DNA of 64,000 nt from Synechococcus sp. PROS-U-1 (GTDB lineage: Bacteria > Cyanobacteriota > Cyanobacteriia > PCC-6307 > Cyanobiaceae): NCBI RefSeq assembly GCF_014279755.1, contig NZ_CP047951.1:124001-188000 (forward strand), read 5' to 3'. This document shows, in pieces, positions 55,264-64,000 of this stretch. Under the pieces are notes generated by a model. The model searched no databases, had not been told where the DNA came from, and saw only the letters and a list, made by a program, of their open reading frames with translations. The position numbers and the translations under genes were made by a program. How positions within the stretch are numbered: the stretch's first letter is position 1; each line of letters opens with the position of its first letter.

Positions 55264-56012
55264 ATCACGGAGCAGAAATCTTTCCCGCCCAGGTTGGATG
55301 AACTGTCGAATGTCGCCAGCAATCCACCTTGGTCCTCACCGCCCCAGCCTTTGTTTGCACCATTGCCGTTGAAATACAGCTCACCGGTGCTTTTTATGTA
55401 GACCAGCTGAGCATTTTTTTTGCTGGCCTGCATCAGCTTCTGTTTGCCGACACGCTTGCTTTTGATGGTTGTCACTGACAGCTCATCGCCAGCGGAGAGG
55501 CCTGGGAGAACTCCCTTGCTGAACGTCAAAGTCGAGCCTTTGGATGCATTAAATCCTGTGATGTGGTCAGCATTCTCTGCTGTGAAGGGCTTGAAAGTTT
55601 CAAAGTGGCGGCTCGCTTTGCCGCTGTTGGTGAGATCGGAGATCAGGGCGTCTCCCCCCAGGCTGGCTGTCGTCAGAGAGTATTTCGATGGTGCTTGTTT
55701 CCCGTCGATATCGGCGTGATGAAAAACATTGACCAGATAGTCGCCACTGTCAATCAGGGCAATGATGTCTTCCTTCTGGCTGCCTAGATTTTCCGATGCT
55801 TTGAAGGAAACGTATGTTCCGTTGCCGTCATTCTTGTATAGCTTCAGGTTGAGGTCGTCGGTAAAGTCTGAGATCTGGCAGTAGAAAAGTGTGGGTTTTT
55901 GGGTGTTGATGCTGAACAGATAACGCTGTGAACTCCCTGACGCGATGCGTTCCCTCTGAATCGTGGTGTTGCCGATTCGCTTGGGCGAAAGGCTGATGGA
56001 CTTGAGTTCCAA
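55260..56012 (-). CDS. Candidate type I secretion substrate, RTX-like C-terminus
   Basis: 250 residues from ATG 56012. No Sec signal. Residues about 20-115 look like a pre-peptidase C-terminal-type beta domain (SSQRYLFSINTQKPTLFY, DGNGTYVSFKASENLGSQ, DYLVNVFHHADI). The C-terminal half has ADHITGFNASKGSTLTFSKG, AQLVYIKSTGELYFNGNG and GGLLATFDSSSN, the pattern seen at the end of cyanobacterial RTX-type exported proteins (VITGF-N, then TGELYYN-NG). No glycine-rich calcium nonapeptide is present. It is a plausible cargo of the exporter at 5685. The gene is AT-richer than its neighbours. Confidence 0.6.
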   Translation of the reverse strand: MELKSISLSPKRIGNTTIQRERIASGSSQRYLFSINTQKPTLFYCQISDFTDDLNLKLYKNDGNGTYVSFKASENLGSQKEDIIALIDSGDYLVNVFHHADIDGKQAPSKYSLTTASLGGDALISDLTNSGKASRHFETFKPFTAENADHITGFNASKGSTLTFSKGVLPGLSAGDELSVTTIKSKRVGKQKLMQASKKNAQLVYIKSTGELYFNGNGANKGWGGEDQGGLLATFDSSSNLGGKDFCSVI

Positions 56013-56015
56013 GGG

Positions 56016-56549
56016 TTATTGGCCAGTTTCGGATGATTTTTGCAGCTTTTCCTGCGCAGAGCAGGTTTTTGGTGGCGTGAGCCGCGCGAGTCGGCCCTCG
56101 TCTTGGTGGAGCAGGTCCAAGCGCCAGGCTTCCGGGAGGTCGAGCCCTAGACGTTCCGGCCACTCCACCGCCATCAGCGCTCCGGTTGCGCGGGCTTCCT
56201 CCTCCTCCTGAAGAAACAGTTCATCAGCGGCTCCAGGGTGCTCCAGGCGGTAGAGATCGAGGTGCACCAGTTGCGGTGTCCCCTGGGGGTAGTGCTGTGC
56301 CAGGGCAAAGGTGGGACTGGTGATCGGCTCGGAGATGGCCAGACCCTCGGCCAGACCCTGCACAAGCGATGTTTTGCCGGCCCCGAGGGGGCCGCTCAGC
56401 AGCAGAATTGCGCCGCTGGGAAGCTCGCGTGCAAGTGATCGACCCAGCGCCCTTGTTGTCTCAAGGGTCTCAAGGGCCCAGACATGCCCTGTAGAGTCCG
56501 GGCTAAGCGAGCCCGAAGCCTCGGCGTCTCTGCAGAGATTCAACTCCAC
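56016..56549 (-). CDS. tsaE: tRNA threonylcarbamoyladenosine biosynthesis ATPase TsaE
   Basis: Core motifs: [37 protein letters not shown] (P-loop within this segment), [13 protein letters not shown] and [18 protein letters not shown], then [12 protein letters not shown]. It works with TsaB and TsaD in making t6A37 of ANN-decoding tRNAs. The start is uncertain: GTG 56549 is chosen, ATG 56567 and ATG 56576 are in the same frame and almost touch the divergent ahcY start, and TTG 56543 is also possible. The C-terminal 25 residues are an extension beyond the usual end. Confidence 0.9.
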   Translation of the reverse strand: MELNLCRDAEASGSLSPDSTGHVWALETLETTRALGRSLARELPSGAILLLSGPLGAGKTSLVQGLAEGLAISEPITSPTFALAQHYPQGTPQLVHLDLYRLEHPGAADELFLQEEEEARATGALMAVEWPERLGLDLPEAWRLDLLHQDEGRLARLTPPKTCSAQEKLQKSSETGQ

Positions 56550-56574
56550 GTTTGCTTTAGGGAGCATTAAAACC

Positions 56575-58005
<1,431 letters not shown>

Positions 58006-58007
58006 TC

Positions 58008-58024
58008 ACGATCCAGCGGATCGT
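58008..58024 (+). terminator. Hairpin after ahcY
   Basis: Perfect 7-bp arms ACGATCC (58008-58014) and GGATCGT (58018-58024) with a 3-base loop, three bases after the ahcY stop. A short T-containing tract (CCTTGGTTTG) follows, so it is a weak intrinsic terminator. Confidence 0.5.
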
Positions 58025-58076
58025 CCTTGGTTTGTCATGGCCCCATGGAAGACTTGCGCCATCCAGCGCAGTCTCC

Positions 58077-58736
58077 ATGGGGCTTTCTGATCTGATCACA
58101 CAACTGCCGGATTTGATCGGCCAGGCGGTGGAGGCAAATCAGTGGTTGGGTTACACCGCGATTTTCGCGGCGATGTTTCTCGAGAACCTGTTTCCGCCGA
58201 TCCCATCCGAGCTGATCATGCCCCTCGGGGGCTTTTATGTGCAGCAGGGTCAGTTGGATCTGGTGCCGGTGGTGCTGGCCGGTTTGCTGGGCACGGTGCT
58301 CGGTGCCCTGCCCTGGTACGGGATCGGACGGTTGATCAACGAGGAACGCATCGAAGCTTGGTTGCAACGGCACGGTCGTTGGATTGGCATCAGTGCCGAT
58401 GAGTTGGCCCGCAGCCGTCGGTGGTTTAGCCGCTACGGCACAGCCCTGGTGTTCTGGGGGCGCCTGGTGCCCGGAATTCGCACTTTGATTTCGGTTCCAG
58501 CGGGCATCGAAATGATGCCGATGGCGCCCTTTCTGCTCTGGACCACGGCAGGCAGCCTGATCTGGACGGCACTGCTCACCGTGGCCGGGATGGTGATGGG
58601 AGAGGGTTACAGCAACGTTGAGTTGTGGATTGACCCTGTCTCCAAGGCGGTGAAGGTGTTGCTGGTGGTGGCCGTTCTGGCGGGTGCGATCTGGCTGGGA
58701 CTGCGCATCTGGCGCCGGCGTCAGTCGTCCGACTGA
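58077..58736 (+). CDS. DedA-family membrane protein
   Basis: 219 residues from ATG 58077; the frame is open upstream to 58032. About five hydrophobic segments. Family motifs: FLENLFPPIPSELIMPLGG near the N-terminus and FWGRLVPGIRTLISVPAG, with the Arg and Gly-Arg residues conserved in DedA/SNARE-associated proteins, which flip undecaprenyl or polyprenyl phosphate or other lipids. Substrate in cyanobacteria unknown. It lies between ahcY and ssb. Confidence 0.9.
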   Translation: MGLSDLITQLPDLIGQAVEANQWLGYTAIFAAMFLENLFPPIPSELIMPLGGFYVQQGQLDLVPVVLAGLLGTVLGALPWYGIGRLINEERIEAWLQRHGRWIGISADELARSRRWFSRYGTALVFWGRLVPGIRTLISVPAGIEMMPMAPFLLWTTAGSLIWTALLTVAGMVMGEGYSNVELWIDPVSKAVKVLLVVAVLAGAIWLGLRIWRRRQSSD

Positions 58737-58770
58737 ACACCGGCGCTGGGGCCTCCCTCAGGCCTGGGGC

Positions 58771-59148
58771 TCAGAAGGGAATGTCTTCATCGGATGCCTG
58801 GCCGCCAAAGCTGCCGGTGGCCTCCTGGTTGTCACGCTTGGATCCCAGCAGTTCGAGCCGATCAACCCGGACCACAGGCTTGCTGCGCTCTTCACCGCTG
58901 GCACGGTCGGTCCAGCGATCCAGCTTGAAGCTGCCGATGATGCCGAGCAGGGACCCCTTCTTCACGTAGTCCGCGGCGACCTGGGCCTGCTTTCCCCAGA
59001 TCTCAAGGTTGAACCAGTCGGGTTCGTCATCGCGGCTGCGACGGTTCACCGCCATGGTGAGGTTGGCAACCATGCTGCCGGACTCGAAGTAACGCACTTC
59101 GGGGTCGCGGCCGGCACGGCCGACGAGGGTGACGGAATTAACGCCCAT
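58771..59148 (-). CDS. ssb: Single-stranded DNA-binding protein
   Basis: 125 residues from ATG 59148 (MGVNSVTLVGRAGRDPEVRYF, the usual start; ATG 59178 is possible). OB-fold strands follow, with WFNLEIWGKQAQVAADYVKKG. The tail ends DEDIPF, the acidic tip that binds partner proteins. It coats ssDNA in replication, repair and recombination. Divergent from mreB across about 135 bp, where a TATGAT (59261-59266) could be the mreB -10. Confidence 0.95.
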   Translation of the reverse strand: MGVNSVTLVGRAGRDPEVRYFESGSMVANLTMAVNRRSRDDEPDWFNLEIWGKQAQVAADYVKKGSLLGIIGSFKLDRWTDRASGEERSKPVVRVDRLELLGSKRDNQEATGSFGGQASDEDIPF

Positions 59149-59284
59149 AGATGAATCATCTCCTGAATTGGGGTTCATGATGCGCCACTGATTGGGTGGC
59201 TGCTTTTAAGGAGTTCCACCCAGACCGCCGGGTGTAACAGGCAACTGTGGTGAACGCCCCTATGATCCGGCGATCTTGACTGCG

Positions 59285-60343
<1,059 letters not shown>

Positions 60344-60347
60344 AGCC

Positions 60348-61094
60348 ATGGCCCCAACGCTCCGTCCCGGCAAGAGTCGCTGGCGTGGATTGGGGCAGCT
60401 CACCCCTTGGCTGCTGCTGGTTGCGGGGTTGTTGCTGGTGCGTTTGAGCAAAGGTGCCGGTTTCAGTGATGCTTACGCCTTGCTCAGCCGTCCTTTCTGG
60501 CCCGGTTCGGCCCAGCGTGAATGGGTCACGGCTGCAACGGATCTGGAGGAGCGCTCCCGTCTGCAGCTTTTGGAAGAGGACAACCGCCGGCTGCGCGGAC
60601 TGCTGGAACTGCAGCAACAGGGAGCAGCGAAGGGAAAAATTCCCGCATCTGTGATCTCCCGTTCGCCGCGCGGCTGGTGGCAGCAATTGGAGCTGGGCAA
60701 GGGCTCGCTGCAGGGTCTGGACCAGGGCAACGCTGTTCTCGGTCCTGGTGGCTTGGTGGGGCGTATCGCCAGCGTCACCCCCGCAACGGCGCGGGTGAAG
60801 TTGCTCACCGCACCCGGCCATGAGATCGGCGTCTGGCTGCCCCGCAGCCGCCGCCATGGGCTCCTGGTGGGCCGCGGCAGCAGTCGCCTGTCGCTCCGCT
60901 TCATCGACAAGGACCCGGATGTGCGGCCGGGGGATCTGGTGGCCACGTCGCCGGCCAGCACCCTCCTGCCCCCGAATGTGCCGGTGGGGGTGATCCAGTC
61001 GGTGGATGAACAGGCTGTCCCCGCACCCACTGCAGTGGTTCAGTTGATCGCAGCACCGGAAGCGATCGACTGGGTGCAGGTGCAGATCCGTTGA
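60348..61094 (+). CDS. mreC: Rod-shape protein MreC
   Basis: 248 residues, ATG start 4 bp after mreB. One membrane helix (LTPWLLLVAGLLLVRLS), a coiled coil (EERSRLQLLEEDNRRLRG) and the two beta domains with VISRSPRGWWQQLELGKGS, GLVGRIASVTPATARVKLLT and a late VPVGVIQSVDEQ. It links the MreB filament to periplasmic wall enzymes. Confidence 0.95.
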   Translation: MAPTLRPGKSRWRGLGQLTPWLLLVAGLLLVRLSKGAGFSDAYALLSRPFWPGSAQREWVTAATDLEERSRLQLLEEDNRRLRGLLELQQQGAAKGKIPASVISRSPRGWWQQLELGKGSLQGLDQGNAVLGPGGLVGRIASVTPATARVKLLTAPGHEIGVWLPRSRRHGLLVGRGSSRLSLRFIDKDPDVRPGDLVATSPASTLLPPNVPVGVIQSVDEQAVPAPTAVVQLIAAPEAIDWVQVQIR

Positions 61095-61108
61095 GATGAG
61101 TTGTTGAG

Positions 61109-61618
61109 ATGAGTCGTCTGCACCGTCAACCGATCTGCGTGGCTTCGGCTCTGGTGGTGCCGTTGCTTGCTTTGGCGTCTCCGGCCTGGTTGTCCATTGA
61201 TGGGGTTGGTCCGGCCTGGGCTGTGCTCTGGTTGCTGCCTTGGGCTCTGGTGGACGGTCCTGTGTCGGGGGCGTTGGCTGGAGTGGCTCTGGGGCTGGTG
61301 CTGGATGGTCTCAACTTTGGCGGTTTGAGTCAGGTGCCGGCGTTGCTGCTGTTGGGCTGGTGGTGGGGCCGTCTGGGGCGGCGTGCGGCACCGATTCAAC
61401 GAAGCCTGAATCTGGGGTTGTTGGCCTGGCTTGGTTCGGTGGGTCTTGGTTTGTCGTTGATCCTGCAGCTCTGGCTGCGTCAAGGTGGAGTCTTGGACCC
61501 CCTCACCCAGAGCTGGGGTTTGCAGACCTTGTGGTGTCAGGCCTTGGTGACAGGTTTACTGGCTCCAGTGTTGGTGTCGTTGCAGTTGCTGCTCTGGCGC
61601 AGGAGGGTTCCCTCATGA
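61109..61618 (+). CDS. mreD: Rod-shape protein MreD
   Basis: 169 residues, ATG start. Hydrophobic throughout with about five helices (CVASALVVPLLALASP, GPAWAVLWLLPWALV, LAGVALGLVLDGLNFGG). Identity rests on position after mreC and hydropathy. A tandem 11-bp repeat (TTGAGATGAGT, 61091-61101 and 61104-61114) spans its start and offers a decoy ATG that stops after three codons. Its stop overlaps the next ATG. Confidence 0.85.
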   Translation: MSRLHRQPICVASALVVPLLALASPAWLSIDGVGPAWAVLWLLPWALVDGPVSGALAGVALGLVLDGLNFGGLSQVPALLLLGWWWGRLGRRAAPIQRSLNLGLLAWLGSVGLGLSLILQLWLRQGGVLDPLTQSWGLQTLWCQALVTGLLAPVLVSLQLLLWRRRVPS

Positions 61619-62922
61619 AGCTGACGCGTCGGGATGTGCTGCTGGGGGCAGCGGCCCTGGGGCTAGCGGCCTGTGGTCGAAGCAAGCCGCAGTCCAGGGA
61701 ATTGGAGTTGTGGACCCTGCAGTTGGCCCCCAAGTTCAACCCCTACTTCGCTGATGTTCTCGGGGAATGGACGGGTCTTCATCCCGACGCGCCCGTGCGT
61801 TGGACCGATCTGCCTTGGGGGTCGGTGGAACGCAAGTTGCTGGCGGCGGTGTTTGCGCGCACGGCCCCGGATGTGGTGAACCTCAATCCGCCCTTCGCTG
61901 CCAATCTGGCCAGCAAGGGTGGGCTGGCTGACTTGACCCCGCTTCTGCCGGCTGCTGCCTCTAACCGCTATCTGCCGTCGGTCTGGGAGGCCTGTCGCGA
62001 TCCCGATGCCGGTCAGATCGCGGTGCCCTGGTACCTCACGGTGCGCTTGAGTCTGGTGAACCGTGCGCTGTTGGATCAAGCCGGGATTGCAGCACCGCCG
62101 ACCCGCTGGGATCAGGTGCCGGCTTTCGCACGGCGCATCCGAGAGCGTACGGGCCGTTATGGCCTGTTCCTTACCACCGTTCCGGATGACTCTGCCGAGC
62201 TCTTGGAAACCTTGGTGCAGATGGGGGTGACTCTGTTGGATTCCCAACGCCGGGCCGCTTTCGATAGCCCAGCGGGTCGCCGGGCCTTTCGCTTTTGGAG
62301 TGATCTCTATCAGGAGGGGTTGTTGCCCCGGGAGGTGGTGAGTCAGGGGCAACGGCGGGCGATCGAGTTGTTTCAGAGCGGCGATCTGGCTCTTTCGGCC
62401 ACGGGGGCGGAATTTCTGCGCAGCATCCAGACCAACGCTCCACGGGTTGCCTCGGTGACGGAGCCCCATCCCCCGGTGACCGGGTCTGATGGCACGGCCA
62501 ATGTGGCCTTGATGACCTTGGCTGTGCCGCGTCAGAGCCAGCGCGCCCAGGACGCGGTGGATTTGGCTCTGTTTCTCACCAATGCAGACCATCAGGCGCG
62601 CTTTGCGGCCGAGGCTCGGGTGTTGCCGTCGTCGCTGGAGGCCTTGGTCCGGGTGCGTGAGGAGTTGGAGCAGGAGGTGCCCGGTTCAGCGGCGGAGCGT
62701 CAGATTCGACAGGCTCGTTTGTTGTCCGCCAGCACGCTGGATCGAGCCCGGGTGTTGGTGCCGGCGTTGCCAGGCATCAAGCGCCTGCAGAAGATCCTCT
62801 ACACCCAGATGCAGAGGGCGATGTTGGCCCAGGTCTGCCCTGATCAGGCGCTAACAGATGCCGCGTCGGAATGGAACAGTTACGCCCGTTCACGCTGGCC
62901 AGAGACCGGTTCCAATTCTTAA
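61615..62922 (+). CDS. Sugar ABC transporter substrate-binding lipoprotein
   Basis: 435 residues from ATG 61615, with AGGAGGG nine bases upstream. A twin-arginine start (LTRRDVLLGAAALG) followed by lipobox LAAC suggests Tat export and lipid anchoring. Type 1 extracellular binding-protein pattern: LELWTLQLAPKFNPYF, APDVVNLNPPFAANLA, VPWYLTVRLSLVNRALL and FQSGDLALSATGAEFL. It probably binds a sugar or osmolyte for an ABC importer encoded elsewhere. Coupled to mreD by ATGA, which is common in picocyanobacteria but functionally unexplained. Confidence 0.85.
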   Translation: MKLTRRDVLLGAAALGLAACGRSKPQSRELELWTLQLAPKFNPYFADVLGEWTGLHPDAPVRWTDLPWGSVERKLLAAVFARTAPDVVNLNPPFAANLASKGGLADLTPLLPAAASNRYLPSVWEACRDPDAGQIAVPWYLTVRLSLVNRALLDQAGIAAPPTRWDQVPAFARRIRERTGRYGLFLTTVPDDSAELLETLVQMGVTLLDSQRRAAFDSPAGRRAFRFWSDLYQEGLLPREVVSQGQRRAIELFQSGDLALSATGAEFLRSIQTNAPRVASVTEPHPPVTGSDGTANVALMTLAVPRQSQRAQDAVDLALFLTNADHQARFAAEARVLPSSLEALVRVREELEQEVPGSAAERQIRQARLLSASTLDRARVLVPALPGIKRLQKILYTQMQRAMLAQVCPDQALTDAASEWNSYARSRWPETGSNS

Positions 62923-63014
62923 GACAATCGGTAAACCAGCTGCGCGCCAGGGTGTTTGCTTCGATCTTCATCCCCTGACAGGTATGGTTGCGGCTCGTTA
63001 AGGGTTTGATTCGG

Positions 63015-63776
63015 ATGACGGGCAACCTGCCCTCACAACCGAAAGCGACCATTCTTGTCGTTGATGACGAGGCGGCTGTACGGCGCGTTCTGGTGATGCG
63101 CCTCCAGTTGTCGGGTTACCGCGTCATTTGCGCTGAGGATGGTGAGCAAGCCCTGGAGATGTTCCACAACGAGTCCCCTGACTTGGTGGTGCTCGATGTG
63201 ATGCTGCCCAAGCTGGATGGCTTTGCAGTGTGCCGCCGCCTGCGGGCTGAATCGTGTGTGCCGATCATCTTCCTTTCTGCCGTTGAAGCGATCTCCGAGA
63301 GGGTTGCTGGCCTGGACTTGGGTGCTGATGATTACTTGCCCAAACCCTTCAGTCCCAAGGAACTCGAAGCTCGTATTTCAACAATTTTGCGCCGGGTGGG
63401 CCGGGGCAATGCAGTCGTCGAAAGCCGCGAATTGCCGACGGGGCAGGGTGTGCTGAGGCTTGGTGATCTTGTTGTTGACACCAACCGACGCCAGGTCACC
63501 CGAGGTTCGGAGCGCATCAATCTCACCTATACGGAATTCAGCCTGTTGGAATTGCTGTTCCGTGATCCAGGTCATGTGGTTCCTCGGGCGGAGATCCTCG
63601 AGCAACTTTGGGGCTATCCCCCACGTCGGGCTGCTGACCTTCGCGTGGTGGATGTTTATGTGGCGCGGTTGCGCGGCAAGCTTGAGCCCGATCCCCGCAA
63701 TCCCGAGCTCATACTCACAGTTCGCGGCATCGGTTATGCCTCCCAACGCATGGGTGAAGCTTCTGCTGCGGGTTGA
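63015..63776 (+). CDS. rpaB: OmpR-type response regulator RpaB
   Basis: 253 residues from ATG 63015. Receiver domain: ATILVVDDEAAVRRVL with the acidic pair, LVVLDVMLPKLDGFAV with the phosphorylated Asp, IIFLSAVEA and DDYLPKPFSPKELEARI with the conserved Lys. The C-terminal winged helix has LTYTEFSLLELLF and VVDVYVARLRGKLE. The PFSPKELEARI segment is typical of RpaB/Ycf27, which with kinase NblS controls high-light and photosystem I genes at HLR1 sites. I did not find a convincing HLR1 pair in its own upstream region. Confidence 0.88.
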   Translation: MTGNLPSQPKATILVVDDEAAVRRVLVMRLQLSGYRVICAEDGEQALEMFHNESPDLVVLDVMLPKLDGFAVCRRLRAESCVPIIFLSAVEAISERVAGLDLGADDYLPKPFSPKELEARISTILRRVGRGNAVVESRELPTGQGVLRLGDLVVDTNRRQVTRGSERINLTYTEFSLLELLFRDPGHVVPRAEILEQLWGYPPRRAADLRVVDVYVARLRGKLEPDPRNPELILTVRGIGYASQRMGEASAAG

Positions 63777-63820
63777 TCAACCCGCGGGCGGGCAGGATGG
63801 CGCCCGACTGATCTGCTGCT

Positions 63821-64000
63821 GTGTCTGAGCTGCGCGACACCCGTCTGGAGAAGGCGAAGACATTGGAAGAGCTGGGGCAGGGTCCCTATGCCCTCACCTT
63901 CAGCCCCAGCCACCGCATGGCTGAGCTGCAGGAAACCCACGCCGATCTGCCCAAGGGCGAAGAACGGGAGGTCAGCGTCTCTGTGGCGGGACGGGTGATG
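63821..64000 (+). CDS. lysS: Lysyl-tRNA synthetase, 3' partial
   Basis: 60 codons from GTG 63821 to the window edge. The start [18 protein letters not shown] and the following [17 protein letters not shown] and VSVAGRVM match the N-terminal OB-fold entry of class II LysRS. It charges tRNA-Lys. It follows rpaB by 44 bp, a pairing seen in picocyanobacteria. No stop is visible. Confidence 0.85.
   Translation, partial: MSELRDTRLEKAKTLEELGQGPYALTFSPSHRMAELQETHADLPKGEEREVSVSVAGRVM

Noticed and set aside
56460-56574. SAH riboswitch upstream of ahcY
   Set aside because: Short hairpins are present (GGGCT/AGCCC and CTCTGCAGAG), but the conserved SAH-aptamer core could not be matched, and the region is also coding or 5' region for tsaE on the other strand.

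Overview
The window reads as chromosome of a marine picocyanobacterium, most likely Synechococcus. The basis is the gene content: an RpaB-type response regulator next to lysS, a SecA without the zinc tail, a RpoD-like group 2 sigma factor, mreBCD, ahcY, and a type I exporter with a fused cyclic-nucleotide domain beside a dense set of surface-glycan genes. Most genes are GC-rich, with many ATGA, GTGA or TGATG stop/start overlaps. No rRNA, tRNA or CRISPR array was found. The genus assignment is inference from recognised families, not from a database search.

Region 1 (1-5.7 kb) is visibly AT-richer than the rest. It holds two SPINDLY/O-GlcNAc-transferase-like proteins, a TPR protein with a GT9-like C-terminus, and a parvulin-like peptidyl-prolyl isomerase. 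Region 2 (5.7-19.4 kb) is GC-rich. It has a type I exporter ATPase and its HlyD adaptor, followed by glycosyltransferases, a GT2-sulfotransferase fusion, a separate sulfotransferase, a 2OG-Fe(II) oxygenase, a GSCFA protein and an SGNH-like protein. Together they look like a system that exports and decorates a surface protein or polysaccharide. Region 3 (19.5-43.5 kb) is mostly housekeeping: secA, a tandem pair of TPR/GT9-like genes, cysE, a GntR regulator, a dienelactone hydrolase, miaA-infC, gyrB, paired crcB, gpx, mgtE, a sigma factor and an RND efflux pump.

Region 4 (43.77-53.33 kb) is the most unusual part: an integrated mobile element of about 9.5 kb inside mutY. The original 5' end of mutY survives as a 61-codon fragment at the left junction. 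The right end of the element supplies a different 5' end, fused in frame to the resident mutY body. A 19-bp near-identical repeat (13 bp exact) marks both junctions. The element carries a large serine integrase, a DUF3854-type primase-helicase, a terminase-small-subunit-like protein, a metal-handling cassette (MerR regulator with a textbook operator, DUF305, DUF3721, PepSY-type membrane protein, DUF411) and, at the right end, a small serine recombinase whose stop overlaps the hybrid mutY start. It resembles phage satellites or the tycheposons of Prochlorococcus, but uses serine recombination and a protein-coding target.

Region 5 (54.3-64 kb) returns to core genes: a PfkB sugar kinase, a likely type I secretion substrate, tsaE, ahcY, a DedA protein, ssb, mreBCD, a substrate-binding lipoprotein, rpaB and the start of lysS.
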